35,767 bases of DNA from Oscillospiraceae bacterium. Lineage in GTDB: Bacteria; Bacillota; Clostridia; Oscillospirales; Acutalibacteraceae. A program made the position numbers and the translations under genes. Positions 24,133 through 33,134 of the stretch are shown here, in pieces; position 1 is the first letter of the stretch, and every line of letters begins with the position of its first letter. The notes under the pieces were generated by a model. That model had not been told where the DNA came from. It worked only from the letters and a program-made list of their open reading frames with translations, and did no database searches. The DNA lies in NCBI GenBank assembly GCA_029225165.1, contig JAQXVY010000037.1:1-35767 (forward strand). Direction: 5' to 3'.

Positions 24133-27100
24133 ATGGCAAGAAAAATGAAAACAATGGATGGTAACAGCGCTGCGGCTCATGTGTCCTATGCTTTTACTGA
24201 TGTAGCTGCTATCTATCCTATTACACCATCCTCTGTTATGGCTGACGAAACAGACAAGTACGCAACAGCCGGCAGAAAGAACCTCTTTGGAAGAGAAGTT
24301 CAGGTTACAGAGATGCAGAGTGAGGGCGGCGCCGCCGGTGCAGTTCACGGTTCTCTGACAGCAGGTGCTCTTACAACTACATACACAGCATCACAGGGTC
24401 TGCTGCTTATGATTCCTAATATGTATAAAATGGCAGGTGAGCTTTTGCCGTCTGTTATTCACGTATCAGCTCGTGCTCTTACAAGCCACGCACTTTCTAT
24501 CTTCGGTGACCACTCTGATATTTATGCCTGCCGTCAGACAGGTTACGCAATGCTTTGCTCCAACAACCCACAGGAGGTTATGGACTTGGCTGCAGTTGCT
24601 CACCTTGCAACAATCAAGGGCTCTGTTCCTTTCCTACATTTCTTTGACGGTTTCCGTACATCCCACGAAGTTCAGAAGATTGAATACTGGGATTACGAGG
24701 ATTTGGGCGATATGCTTGACTGGGATGCTGTTGAGGCATACAGAAAGCGCTCCCTGAACCCTGAGCATCCACACATTCGTGGTACAGCACAGAACGACGA
24801 CATCTTCTTCCAGGCAAGAGAGGCTTGTAACAAGTATTACGACGCTATTCCTGAAGTAGTTGTTGAATATATGAACAAGGTAAACGCAAAGCTTGGCACT
24901 AACTACAAGCCATTCAACTACTACGGTGCAGAGGACGCAGAGCACGTTATCGTTGCTATGGGTTCTGTTTGTGACTGTGCAGAGGAAGTTGTAGATTACC
25001 TTAACGCAGCAGGAGAAAAGGTTGGTCTTTTGAAGGTTCACCTTTACAGACCATTTGTTGCCGACTATCTCCTTTCCGAGCTTCCAAAGACTGTTAAGAC
25101 TCTTTCTGTTCTTGACAGAACAAAGGAACCCGGCTCAATCGGCGAACCGCTTTACCTTGATGTTCTTGCAGCAATCAACGCATCCGAGTTTGCTAATGTA
25201 TCTGTATTCACAGGCCGTTACGGACTTGGTTCTAAGGACACAACACCGGGCGACATCATTGCTGTTTACAGAAACGCTCAGTCATCAACACCAAAGAGAA
25301 GATTTACAATCGGCATTGTTGACGATGTTACAAATCTCTCACTTCCAATCGTTGAAAATCCTGACACAACACCAAAGGGTACAACCTCTTGTAAGTTCTG
25401 GGGTCTTGGTGCTGACGGTACTGTTGGTGCTAACAAGAACTCCATCAAGATTATCGGCGACCACACAGATATGTATGCACAGGGCTACTTTGCATACGAC
25501 TCCAAAAAATCAGGTGGACTTACAGTTTCTCACCTTCGTTTCGGTGACCAGCCCATTAAGTCTACATACTATATTTCAAAGGCTGACTTCGTAGCCTGTC
25601 ACAACCCATCTTATGTTGATAAGTATGAGATTGTTGAGGACCTTAAGGAAGGCGGTTCATTCCTGCTCAACTGTCCTTGGGAGGGCGAGGAGCTTTCAGA
25701 AAGACTTCCTGCTAAGATGAAGAAGATGATTGCAGACAAGAAAATCAACTTCTACACAATTGACGGTATCAAGCTTGGTAAGGAAATCGGACTTGGAACA
25801 AGAATTAACACAATTCTTCAGTCTGCATTCTTCAAGATTGCCGACATTATCCCTGCTGAGGACGCAAAGCAGTACCTTAAGGACGCCGCTACAAAGTCAT
25901 ACAGCAAAAAGGGTCAGGCTATCGTTGATATGAACCACAAGGCTATTGATATGGGTATGGAAAGCTTTGTTAAGGTTGATGTTCCTGCCGACTGGGCAAA
26001 TGCTGTTGACGACACAGTTGAAAAAGTTGTTACAGAGGGCAGAAAAGAAGTTGTTGACTATGTTAACACAATCCTTAACCCTGTTAATGCTTACAAGGGC
26101 AACAGCCTTCCTGTATCTGCATTTATGGATTATGTTGACGGTGAAGCTCCACAGGGCTCCGCAGCTTACGAAAAGAGAGGAATTGCAGTTGATGTTCCTG
26201 AATGGAATCCAACAGCCTGTGTACAGTGTAACATCTGTTCAATGGTTTGTCCTCACGCTGTAATCCGTCCAATCGCTATGACAGAGGAAGAGCTTGCTAA
26301 GGCTCCTGCAAATACAAAGTCAGCAGATATGCGTCCTGCAAACGGTATGAAGTTTGTTATGGCTATCTCTACACTTGACTGTACAGGCTGTGGCGCTTGC
26401 GTTAAGTCCTGTCTTGGCAACAAGAAGCCTGAAAATCAGGCACTTGTTATGAAGCCAATCGACTCTCAAAGACCAATGCAGGAGGTATTTGACTACGCTA
26501 TCACTACCTCCGACAAGCCTGAAATTGCAACAGACGCAACTGTTAAGAGTGCACAGTTCAAACAGCCTCTCCTTGAATTCTCAGGCGCTTGTGCAGGCTG
26601 TGGTGAAACACCGTATGCAAAGCTTGTAACACAGCTCTACGGTGACAGAATGTTCATTGCAAATGCAACAGGCTGTTCATCAATCTGGGGTGGTTCTGCT
26701 CCTGCAACACCTTACACAGTAAACAAGAAGGGCTTTGGTCCTGCATGGCACAACTCCCTCTTTGAAGATAACGCAGAGTTCGGTCTTGGTATGACACTTG
26801 GTCAGCAGGCAATTCAGGACAGACTTGTTGGCTATGTTGATCAGATTAGCGAAATGACTGTTGACGAGGCTCTAAAGACAGCTATTGCCGACTACAAGGC
26901 AACACTTACCGATTCAGGCAAGTCAAGAGTTGCAACTGACGCCCTTATTTCAGCACTTGAGGCTACATCAGCCGAGGGCGAGCTTAAGGAAGCAATCGAC
27001 AAGACACTTGCTGAAAAGGATTCACTTGCTAAGAAGTCAATGTGGATATTCGGTGGTGACGGCTGGGCTTACGACATCGGTTACGGTGGACTTGACCATG

Positions 27101-27693
27101 TTATCGCATCAGGCAAGAATGTAAACATTGTTGTATTTGATACAGAGGTTTACTCCAACACAGGCGGACAGGCTTCCAAGGCTTCTCCAATCGGTGCTAT
27201 TGCACAGTTTGCAGCCGGCGGTAAGACAACAAAGAAGAAAGACCTTGCTGCAATGGCTATGAGCTACGGCTATGTTTACACAGCACAGGTATCTATGGGT
27301 GCTAACTACAACCAGTGCTTAAAGGCATTTAAGGAAGCAGAGTCCTACAACGGTCCATCCCTCATCATCTGCTACGCTCCATGTATCAACCACGGTATTA
27401 AGGGCGGTATGGGAATTGCACAGTTTGAAGAGAAAAAGGCTGTTGACGCAGGTTACTGGAATATCTTTAGATATGACCCAAGACTTGCCGAAGAGGGCAA
27501 AAACCCATTCCAGCTTGACTGCAAGGCTCCTACAATTCCTTATAAGGACTTCATTATGGGCGAGGTTCGTTACAACGCTCTCCAGAGAAGCAATCCTGAA
27601 AAGGCAGAAAAGCTCTTTGCAGAGGCTGAGGAGATTGCTGCTAAGAAGTACGCTCACCTCACATATCTTGCTGAGCCAACAGAGAATAAGTAA
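24133..27693 (+). CDS. nifJ: Pyruvate:ferredoxin (flavodoxin) oxidoreductase, single-chain
   Basis: 1186 residues, normal for the homodimeric enzyme that converts pyruvate and CoA to acetyl-CoA and CO2 while reducing ferredoxin. The N-terminal domain starts MKTMDGNSAAAHVSYAFTDV with YPITPSS. Two [4Fe-4S] ferredoxin motifs are present: CVQCNICSMVCPH from Cys696 and CTGCGACVKSCLG from Cys750. The thiamine-diphosphate domain has CAGCGETPYAKL from Cys820 (proximal cluster), GDGWAYDIGYGGLDHV and DTEVYSNTGGQ. AAGGAGG sits just before the ATG at 24133; an in-frame ATG 22 codons upstream falls in the leader and is rejected. Codon choice (ACA, GCT, AAC, AAG, TTC) is more biased than in neighbours, consistent with very high expression. 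It links glycolysis to hydrogen and acetate or butyrate formation. Confidence 0.97.
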   Translation: MARKMKTMDGNSAAAHVSYAFTDVAAIYPITPSSVMADETDKYATAGRKNLFGREVQVTEMQSEGGAAGAVHGSLTAGALTTTYTASQGLLLMIPNMYKMAGELLPSVIHVSARALTSHALSIFGDHSDIYACRQTGYAMLCSNNPQEVMDLAAVAHLATIKGSVPFLHFFDGFRTSHEVQKIEYWDYEDLGDMLDWDAVEAYRKRSLNPEHPHIRGTAQNDDIFFQAREACNKYYDAIPEVVVEYMNKVNAKLGTNYKPFNYYGAEDAEHVIVAMGSVCDCAEEVVDYLNAAGEKVGLLKVHLYRPFVADYLLSELPKTVKTLSVLDRTKEPGSIGEPLYLDVLAAINASEFANVSVFTGRYGLGSKDTTPGDIIAVYRNAQSSTPKRRFTIGIVDDVTNLSLPIVENPDTTPKGTTSCKFWGLGADGTVGANKNSIKIIGDHTDMYAQGYFAYDSKKSGGLTVSHLRFGDQPIKSTYYISKADFVACHNPSYVDKYEIVEDLKEGGSFLLNCPWEGEELSERLPAKMKKMIADKKINFYTIDGIKLGKEIGLGTRINTILQSAFFKIADIIPAEDAKQYLKDAATKSYSKKGQAIVDMNHKAIDMGMESFVKVDVPADWANAVDDTVEKVVTEGRKEVVDYVNTILNPVNAYKGNSLPVSAFMDYVDGEAPQGSAAYEKRGIAVDVPEWNPTACVQCNICSMVCPHAVIRPIAMTEEELAKAPANTKSADMRPANGMKFVMAISTLDCTGCGACVKSCLGNKKPENQALVMKPIDSQRPMQEVFDYAITTSDKPEIATDATVKSAQFKQPLLEFSGACAGCGETPYAKLVTQLYGDRMFIANATGCSSIWGGSAPATPYTVNKKGFGPAWHNSLFEDNAEFGLGMTLGQQAIQDRLVGYVDQISEMTVDEALKTAIADYKATLTDSGKSRVATDALISALEATSAEGELKEAIDKTLAEKDSLAKKSMWIFGGDGWAYDIGYGGLDHVIASGKNVNIVVFDTEVYSNTGGQASKASPIGAIAQFAAGGKTTKKKDLAAMAMSYGYVYTAQVSMGANYNQCLKAFKEAESYNGPSLIICYAPCINHGIKGGMGIAQFEEKKAVDAGYWNIFRYDPRLAEEGKNPFQLDCKAPTIPYKDFIMGEVRYNALQRSNPEKAEKLFAEAEEIAAKKYAHLTYLAEPTENK

Positions 27694-27734
27694 TTAAAAT
27701 CTGTTAGAAAATAGCTTGTTAATAAAATAAAACT

Positions 27735-27764
27735 ACCGCCGTATCCATATGGGTACGGCGGTTT
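27735..27764. terminator. Terminator of the PFOR gene, likely bidirectional
   Basis: A stem of 12-13 bp, ACCGCCGTATCC/GGGTACGGCGGT with one T-G pair and loop ATAT. The plus side is followed by TTTGCATTTG; on the minus strand the tail AGTTTTATTTTATT would serve the sirtuin gene. Confidence 0.85.
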
Positions 27765-27822
27765 GCATTTGTTTCCCTAAAAATGTCATTCAGAGTCACT
27801 TTTGTCATTCCCAGCAAAACTC

Positions 27823-27969
27823 TGTCATTCCGAGTTTGTCGAGGAATCCCCTTTCTCTACCACTAATTTTGTTAGTGTAATCACACTTTCCTATAACCTG
27901 ATAGTGTCGATTTAGGCACTACTGCTATCCTTTCAGATTCCTCGGTCACTTCGTTTCCTCGGAATGACA
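27823..27969 (-). repeat. MITE-like TGTCATTCCGAG element, full copy D
   Basis: 147 bp, perfect ends TGTCATTCCGAG (27823-27834) and CTCGGAATGACA (27958-27969). Extra end-like motifs precede it at 27784 (TGTCATTCAGAG) and 27803 (TGTCATTCCCAG), 19-20 bp apart, and another (CTGAGAATGACA) follows at 27982-27993. The whole spacer between the PFOR and sirtuin genes is terminator plus this element; no gene seen. Confidence 0.9.
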
Positions 27970-28016
27970 GGGTGGGGGTGTTCTGAGAATGACAGGAGGA
28001 GAGAAAAGCAGTTGTG

Positions 28017-28739
28017 TTACACCTTAATTTCTCCAAGCACTTCTCCAACCTTTTTGTGAATAACAAGGTCTGCCGTTTTGTCGGCTGAGGTTTTGGTGAG
28101 GTTTATCAGTACAAGGTGTTTGCCCTTGAAAAATTTTATAAATCCGGCGGCAGGATAAACTGCAAGGCTTGTTCCTGCAATAATCATTGTGTCTGCCTGC
28201 GAAATAGCCGTAAGTGCCTGTGTGACGGTTTTGTCGTCAAGCCCCTCCTGATAAAGGACAACATCAGGCTTGATAATACCTCCGCAGTGGGTACATTTTG
28301 GTATTCCCTTACAGTCCTTTATATACTGCGGTTCAAAAAATTTGTGACAGCTTATGCAGTAGTTTCTATGTACACTGCCATGCAGTTCGTAAACTGTATG
28401 GCTGCCGGCTTTTTGGTGCAGACCGTCAATGTTTTGGGTGACAACAGCCGACAATTTTCCTGCCTTTTCAAGAAGGGCAAGCTTTTTGTGGGCGATGTTT
28501 GGCTGTGCGTCAAGTATCAGCATTTTGTCACGGTAAAAGTCGTAAAAATCTTCTGTTTTAGAGAAGAAAAAGTCGTGGCTGATAATCTCCTCAGGAGGAA
28601 ATTTGTACTTCAAATTGTACAGTCCGTCAACAGAGCGAAAGTCGGGAATACCGCTTTCGGTGCTGACTCCCGCACCGCCGAAAAATACAATATTATTGCT
28701 TTCGTCAATAATCTGTTGGAGTTTTTCTATATCTGTCAT
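28017..28739 (-). CDS. cobB: Sirtuin, NAD-dependent protein deacylase
   Basis: 240 residues. Rossmann and NAD motifs GAGVSTESGIPDFRS (22-36) and TQNIDGLHQKAG (101-112), catalytic His120 in YELHGSVH, and a structural zinc site with Cys128, Cys131, Cys149 and Cys152 (CISC, CTHC). The motif GTSLAVYPAAG follows near the C-terminus. Such enzymes remove acetyl or longer acyl groups from lysines, giving nicotinamide and O-acyl-ADP-ribose; acetyl-CoA synthetase is the classic bacterial target. The Ala-Tyr-x-x-Arg-type signature of desuccinylases is not obvious, so plain deacetylase activity is more likely. GAGGTGAT is well placed before the start. No operon partner. Confidence 0.93.
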   Translation of the reverse strand: MTDIEKLQQIIDESNNIVFFGGAGVSTESGIPDFRSVDGLYNLKYKFPPEEIISHDFFFSKTEDFYDFYRDKMLILDAQPNIAHKKLALLEKAGKLSAVVTQNIDGLHQKAGSHTVYELHGSVHRNYCISCHKFFEPQYIKDCKGIPKCTHCGGIIKPDVVLYQEGLDDKTVTQALTAISQADTMIIAGTSLAVYPAAGFIKFFKGKHLVLINLTKTSADKTADLVIHKKVGEVLGEIKV

Positions 28740-28856
28740 TTTATCACCTCAAAATTTAAAATTTAAGGGTTATAGGGGGGAGTGTTTGTTACATATAGCC
28801 TAATTGAAGTGGTCAATTAAGGAAAAATTCACACACTATAATTCCGAGCCACACAC

Positions 28857-29003
28857 TGTCATGACCAGCTTGTCGAGGAATCCCCTGCCTCCACAAATTA
28901 TTTTGTTAAGGAAATCATACTTTCCTATAACCTGATAGTGTAGATTAATGCACTACTGCTATCCTTTCAGATTCCTCGGTCACTTCGTTTCCTCGGAATG
29001 ACA
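28857..29003 (-). repeat. MITE-like TGTCATTCCGAG element, full copy E
   Basis: 147 bp in the same orientation as copy D and clearly closest to it: the right half (CCTATAACCTGATAGTG through the CGGTCACTTCG and CTCGGAATGACA ends) is nearly identical. The left end is decayed (TGTCATGACCAG), and an outer ATTCCGAG lies about 17 bp before it (28841-28848). It fills most of the sirtuin-ldh spacer (28740-29018), where no gene or terminator is seen. Confidence 0.88.
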
Positions 29004-29018
29004 GGGTGGGCATCTCTT

Positions 29019-29960
29019 TCAATCCAGCTTTATCCCTGAAAAATATTCGTCCAAAAGGTCACAGCTGTCGTTTAGCTTGTTAATCTCTTTTCCTGTTAAG
29101 GAAAGCTCAATCAGTGACTTTACACCGTCCTTGTTGATGATTGCAGGATTTCCCAAAAATGTGTCCTGTCTGCCGTAGCTGCCGTTTAGCTTGCAGGAAA
29201 CTGTGAGTACGGAATTTTCATTTTCCAAAATAGCACGGCAAATCTGAACAATAGCCATACCTATTCCGTAGTAGGTTGCACCCTTCGCATCAATAATTCG
29301 GTAGGCGGAGTTTCTCACTTCCTCCTCAATTTTAAGAAGGTCGGACATATTGTAAAGCTTAGGATTGTCAAGGAGAACATCATTGACAGGCTTTGTTGAC
29401 AAAAGTGCCTGACTCCAGGGAACAAACTCGGTGTCGCCGTGTTCACCCATAACATATGCGTGGACACTTCGAGGGTTAAGGTCAAAATATTCTCCCAAAA
29501 GGTACCTAAGCCTTGCCGAGTCAAGTGTTGTGCCTGTTCCCAGCACCCTGCCACAGGGAAATCCCGACAGGTGTGCTGTAACCCTTGTCATTATGTCAAC
29601 AGGGTTCGTTGCAACAAGGAAAATCCCCTCAAATCCGCTTTCGCAAATTGGCTTAACAATGGACTGAAAAACCTGTGTGTTGCGGTTGAGAAGTTCAAGT
29701 CGTGTTTCACCCTTTTTTTGGGGAACACCGGCGCAGATAACCACTACATCAGCGTCCTTGCAGTTGCTGTATTCCCCCGGATAAATCTTCATTGACGACC
29801 TTGAAAAAGCAAGACCGTGGTTTAAATCCATAGCCTCGCCCATAGCTCGTTCCTTGTTAATGTCAATCAAAACAAGCTCGTCACAAAGATTTTGATTAAG
29901 TGAGGCATAGGCAAAGCTCATTCCAACCATTCCTGTGCCAACAAGAACTATTTTTTTCAT
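29019..29960 (-). CDS. ldh: L-lactate dehydrogenase
   Basis: 313 residues. Rossmann start KKIVLVGTGMVGMSFAYA, then LIDIN with the NAD-specific Asp, and the loop GVPQKKGETRLELL, where Gln at the specificity position favours lactate over malate (malate dehydrogenases have Arg there). Catalytic residues are visible: Arg in GETRLELL, Asp in GTTLDSARLRYLL and His in GEHGDTEFVPWS. It reduces pyruvate to lactate with NADH, competing with PFOR for pyruvate. Possible allosteric control by fructose-1,6-bisphosphate is common in the family but not shown here. AGGA precedes the start; repeat copy E lies just behind the stop. Confidence 0.94.
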   Translation of the reverse strand: MKKIVLVGTGMVGMSFAYASLNQNLCDELVLIDINKERAMGEAMDLNHGLAFSRSSMKIYPGEYSNCKDADVVVICAGVPQKKGETRLELLNRNTQVFQSIVKPICESGFEGIFLVATNPVDIMTRVTAHLSGFPCGRVLGTGTTLDSARLRYLLGEYFDLNPRSVHAYVMGEHGDTEFVPWSQALLSTKPVNDVLLDNPKLYNMSDLLKIEEEVRNSAYRIIDAKGATYYGIGMAIVQICRAILENENSVLTVSCKLNGSYGRQDTFLGNPAIINKDGVKSLIELSLTGKEINKLNDSCDLLDEYFSGIKLD

Positions 29961-29977
29961 TACTATTTGTCCTTTCT

Positions 29978-30006
29978 ATTATAACATATTTTACTAAATT
30001 TTTAAA
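29978..30006 (-). promoter_or_regulatory. Promoter for ldh
   Basis: On the minus strand TTTAAA (30001-30006), 17 bp, TATAAT (29978-29983), 17 bases before the ldh start codon. The -35 is moderate. Confidence 0.55.
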
Positions 30007-30023
30007 GGTCTTGATTATTTTCG

Positions 30024-30052
30024 TTGATATGAATTGTAAGTGGTGGTATAAT
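30024..30052 (+). promoter_or_regulatory. Promoter for the CLC-HAD-HAD unit
   Basis: TTGATA (30024-30029), exactly 17 bp, TATAAT (30047-30052). Transcription would start near 30059, leaving a leader of only about 15 bases that is almost entirely the ribosome binding site GGGAGATGG. Confidence 0.72.
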
Positions 30053-30073
30053 AAATCCACGGGAGATGGAACA

Positions 30074-31342
30074 ATGAGTGATTTTTTCTGGATATTAAAA
30101 ATCAAATTAAAGCGTATCGGTCTGTATGCCGGTATTTTCATAAAGTGGCTTATAATCGCCTCAATCACAGGTGCATTGGGGGGTGCTGTGGGAACTGTAT
30201 TTAACAAGGGTATATCCTATGTTACAGGTCTTCGTCAGGACTTTCCTTGGCTGTTATTCTTTATGCCTGTGTTGGGACTTTTGATTGTTTTGATGTACGA
30301 AAAGGCAAACCTGTCCCGAGACGGAGGAACAAACCTGATACTTCACTCCATAAGGCACCTTAAGGGCGTTCCCATTATTATTGCACCCTTGATTTTTGTA
30401 AGCACAATCGTCACCCACTTGGTAGGCGGTTCAGCCGGCAGAGAGGGTGCGGCACTTCAGCTTGGGGGAAGTATAGGCGCTCAGGTAGGCAAGATTTTCC
30501 GCCTTGATATAAAGGATATGAATGTTGCGGTAATGTGCGGAATGGGTGCGTTGTTTTCTGCCCTGTTCGGAACTCCCCTTACAGCTGCTTTCTTTGCAAT
30601 GGAGGTAATTGCCGTGGGTGTGCTGTACTATTCGGCATTTGTACCCTGTGTTGTGTCAAGCCTTGTTGCCTACGCCATAAGCTGTGTGCTTGGGGGAGTA
30701 TCTGATAATTATGTTTCACCAAAAGTACCCGATTTATCCCCTGTTCATATGCTTCAGGTAGGTGTACTTGCAATTTTGTGTGCATTTATCAGCATACTTT
30801 TTTGCCTTGCATTAAAATATTCAAAAGAGGGCGCTCAAAAGCTAATCAAAAACCCCTATATTCGTATGCTTGCAGGCGGTGTGTTCTTTATACTTCTTGT
30901 TGTGATTTTCGGGGATAAATACACAGGTCTTGGAACAGGTGTAATAGACGGCGCTGTTAACCACGGAAAGGCAACATATTACGACTTTTTGCTTAAAATT
31001 GTCTTTACCGCAGTGACTATGGCTATCGGCTTTAAGGGCGGCGAGATTGTTCCGACTATTTTTATCGGCTCAACCTTTGGCTGTGCTGTTGCACCTCTTT
31101 TGGGGCTTAACCCTGCATTTGGTGCGTGTATCGGTGTGGTTGCAGTATTTTGCGGAGTTGTAAACTGCCCAATCGCATCTGTGATGCTTAGTGTTGAGTT
31201 GTTTGGCAGTGAGGGTATTGCATTCTTTGTTGTTGCGGTGTGCATAAGCTATATGCTTTCAGGCTATTACAGCATATACAGCAGTCAGCGATTTGCCTAC
31301 AGCAAGCTACACGCTGAATATGTAAATATGAAAGCAAACTAA
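30074..31342 (+). CDS. CLC-family antiporter of the fluoride/proton (CLC-F) type
   Basis: 422 residues with about ten membrane segments and no cytoplasmic CBS domains. The gating-glutamate motif is GGSAGREGAALQLGGS (Glu124), where chloride CLCs have GREGP. The motif GFKGGEIVPTIFIG (Glu324) matches the CLC-F hallmark GFKGGE-x-x-P rather than the chloride GxFxP. The central anion-binding loop is DGGTNLIL (Thr86, Asn87), where chloride members have GSGIP. By these marks it belongs to the CLC-F branch, which exports fluoride in exchange for protons; plain chloride transport is less likely. An in-frame ATG 58 codons upstream lies before the promoter and is rejected. No crcB-type fluoride riboswitch is seen. 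First of three co-directional genes. Confidence 0.85.
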   Translation: MSDFFWILKIKLKRIGLYAGIFIKWLIIASITGALGGAVGTVFNKGISYVTGLRQDFPWLLFFMPVLGLLIVLMYEKANLSRDGGTNLILHSIRHLKGVPIIIAPLIFVSTIVTHLVGGSAGREGAALQLGGSIGAQVGKIFRLDIKDMNVAVMCGMGALFSALFGTPLTAAFFAMEVIAVGVLYYSAFVPCVVSSLVAYAISCVLGGVSDNYVSPKVPDLSPVHMLQVGVLAILCAFISILFCLALKYSKEGAQKLIKNPYIRMLAGGVFFILLVVIFGDKYTGLGTGVIDGAVNHGKATYYDFLLKIVFTAVTMAIGFKGGEIVPTIFIGSTFGCAVAPLLGLNPAFGACIGVVAVFCGVVNCPIASVMLSVELFGSEGIAFFVVAVCISYMLSGYYSIYSSQRFAYSKLHAEYVNMKAN

Positions 31343-31377
31343 TATATATATAAGAAAGAGAAAAGGAGAGAGAAGAG

Positions 31378-32100
31378 ATGATTAAGAATATATTTTTCGA
31401 CCTTGACGGAACTATGCTCCCCATGGATATGGACAAATTTATGAAGCTGTACTTTACCTCATTGGCAGAGGCTGTTTGCCCCTATGTGGGCATTTCTCCA
31501 AAGACATTGCAAAAGTCTGTTTTAGCAGGCCTTGAGGAGATGTACAAGAATGACGGCTCAATAACAAACAAGATGTGCTTTTGGAACAAGGTTGCTACCA
31601 TTGTAGGACCTGACATAATTAATCAAATTCCTATTTTCAACGGATATTACGAAAACGAATTTATACTCACCAAGGAGGCAACCTCGGAAAGCCCGTATCC
31701 GCAAAAGATTGTGGAGGTGCTGAAAAACAAGGGCTACACACTGGTTATGGCAACTAACCCGTTTTTTCCAAGGATTGCAACAGAGAGGAGAGTAAAATGG
31801 GCAGGTCTTAACAAGGATGATTTTAAGGTAATCACCACATATGAAACCTCAAAGTACACAAAGCCTAACCCGAATTATTTTGCCGAAACCTGTAAATTGG
31901 CTGATTGTCTGCCGGAGGAAACACTTATGGTGGGCAATGATGTTGACGAGGATATGAGCAGTAGTAAAATCGGTATGGACACATACCTTGTGACAGACGA
32001 CCTTATCAACAGGCACAATGCGGACATTTCCTCATACAAAAATGGAAGCTTAAAGGACTTTTATGAATTATGCTGTGAGCTTCCAAGCCTAAAGGATTAG
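31378..32100 (+). CDS. HAD-family hydrolase, phosphoglycolate-phosphatase-like
   Basis: 240 residues. HAD motif I FFDLDGTMLP (nucleophile Asp and the +2 acid/base Asp) near residues 6-15, motif II in VMATNPFFP (Thr), motif III Lys in YTKPNPNYF, motif IV MVGNDVDEDM. A helical cap of about 70-80 residues lies between motifs I and II, class C1. It acts on an unknown small phosphate ester or nucleotide. Preceded by AAAGGAGAGA and 35 bp from the CLC gene, so probably co-transcribed. Confidence 0.86.
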   Translation: MIKNIFFDLDGTMLPMDMDKFMKLYFTSLAEAVCPYVGISPKTLQKSVLAGLEEMYKNDGSITNKMCFWNKVATIVGPDIINQIPIFNGYYENEFILTKEATSESPYPQKIVEVLKNKGYTLVMATNPFFPRIATERRVKWAGLNKDDFKVITTYETSKYTKPNPNYFAETCKLADCLPEETLMVGNDVDEDMSSSKIGMDTYLVTDDLINRHNADISSYKNGSLKDFYELCCELPSLKD

Positions 32101-32164
32101 AGCAACACACAAGAAAAATCTTGCTTGTGAAAACTATGACGGATAAGAAAATGGAGAACATAAA

Positions 32165-32968
32165 ATGAAATACGATTTAATTGCCCTTGATATGGACGGC
32201 ACTCTGTGTAATGACGAGAAGGAAATTCCACAGGAAAATATTGACGCTATTATAGAAATGCAAAAAATGGGAAAGACTGTGGCTGTTGTAACCGGCAGAC
32301 CTGAAAGCGGTATTTTGCCCTTTATTCAGGAATTAAGGCTAAAGGACTTCGGCGGTTATGTGGTTTCCTACAACGGCGGAAGAATTTACAATGTAAAAAA
32401 AGACAAAATTCTCTACAACTGTCCTTTCCCAAAGGAATATTTGCCTGAAATTTTCAAGATAGTTGGTGACAGCAGTATTACTGTGACTTCACCACTTGAT
32501 AAGAAAATTGTGGCGGGTAACAGCCTTAACGATTACTCCTATACGGAGTCAAGGATTGTGGGTCTTCCCTTTGAATTTGTCGATGACTTTGTAAATATTG
32601 ATGTCGGTATGAACAAGCTTCTCCTTGTTGACGACCCTGCTGTTATAGAAAAATATCTTCCTGTTTTGCAAAAGACATTTGAGCCAAGGCTACACGTGTT
32701 TTTAAGTGAGCCTTTCTTCCTTGAAATCACTCCGGCAAATGTAAACAAGGGTGAGGGACTTCACGCACTTGCCAAAATAACAGGTATTCCTGTGTCAAAA
32801 ATGATTGCAATGGGTGACAGCTACAACGATATAGAAATGCTGAAAGAAGCAGGACTTGGCGTTGCAATGAAGAATTGCAAGGAGGGTGTGGAAAAGTATG
32901 CCGACATCACTACAGTTACAAATAATGAATGTGGTGTAGCAAAAATCATAAGGGAATATATTATTTAG
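32165..32968 (+). CDS. Cof-type HAD-IIB phosphatase
   Basis: 267 residues of the Cof/YbiV/YidA class. Motif I DLIALDMDGTLCND, motif II VVTGRP, motif III/IV AMGDSYNDIEMLKEAGLGVAM, and a C2B cap in the middle (about 85-190) that decides substrate choice. Family members dephosphorylate sugar phosphates, FMN/pyridoxal phosphate and similar metabolites with little specificity. ITPANVNKGEGLHALAKITGI carries the conserved Lys. The gap to the previous HAD gene is 64 bp without a convincing promoter or terminator. The two HAD genes share only the fold, so this is not a recent duplication. Confidence 0.88.
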   Translation: MKYDLIALDMDGTLCNDEKEIPQENIDAIIEMQKMGKTVAVVTGRPESGILPFIQELRLKDFGGYVVSYNGGRIYNVKKDKILYNCPFPKEYLPEIFKIVGDSSITVTSPLDKKIVAGNSLNDYSYTESRIVGLPFEFVDDFVNIDVGMNKLLLVDDPAVIEKYLPVLQKTFEPRLHVFLSEPFFLEITPANVNKGEGLHALAKITGIPVSKMIAMGDSYNDIEMLKEAGLGVAMKNCKEGVEKYADITTVTNNECGVAKIIREYII

Positions 32969-33040
32969 ACATTTTTTATTCATACATTATTCACAAGTTG
33001 GGGAATATATCCAAAAACAGAGTCAAAAAATTGGCACTGC

Positions 33041-33083
33041 AAACAGATTAATATTCTTTTAAGGAAAATTAATCTGTTTTTTT
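33041..33083 (+). terminator. Terminator of the CLC-HAD-HAD unit
   Basis: A perfect 12-bp AT-rich stem AAACAGATTAAT/ATTAATCTGTTT followed by a T-run ending at 33083. The next gene's possible -10 (TATAAT, 33089-33094) comes directly after, but no -35 is visible at the right distance. Confidence 0.85.
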
Positions 33084-33134
33084 CATTATATAATCTAAAT
33101 GTATAAGATTGTATTTATAAAGGAGAATGTAGCT

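Noticed and set aside
28116..28766. 216-codon open frame antisense to the sirtuin
   Set aside because: The minus strand carries complete sirtuin motifs and a strong ribosome binding site; the plus frame has neither.
29900..30073. Upstream start giving a 480-residue CLC protein
   Set aside because: The extra codons run back through the promoter and into ldh; GGGAGATGG is spaced for the ATG at 30074.
30000..30080. Fluoride riboswitch before the CLC gene (suggested by GGGAGATGG)
   Set aside because: The match is just the ribosome binding site; no pseudoknot partner or second stem is present, and the promoter leaves only ~15 bases of leader.
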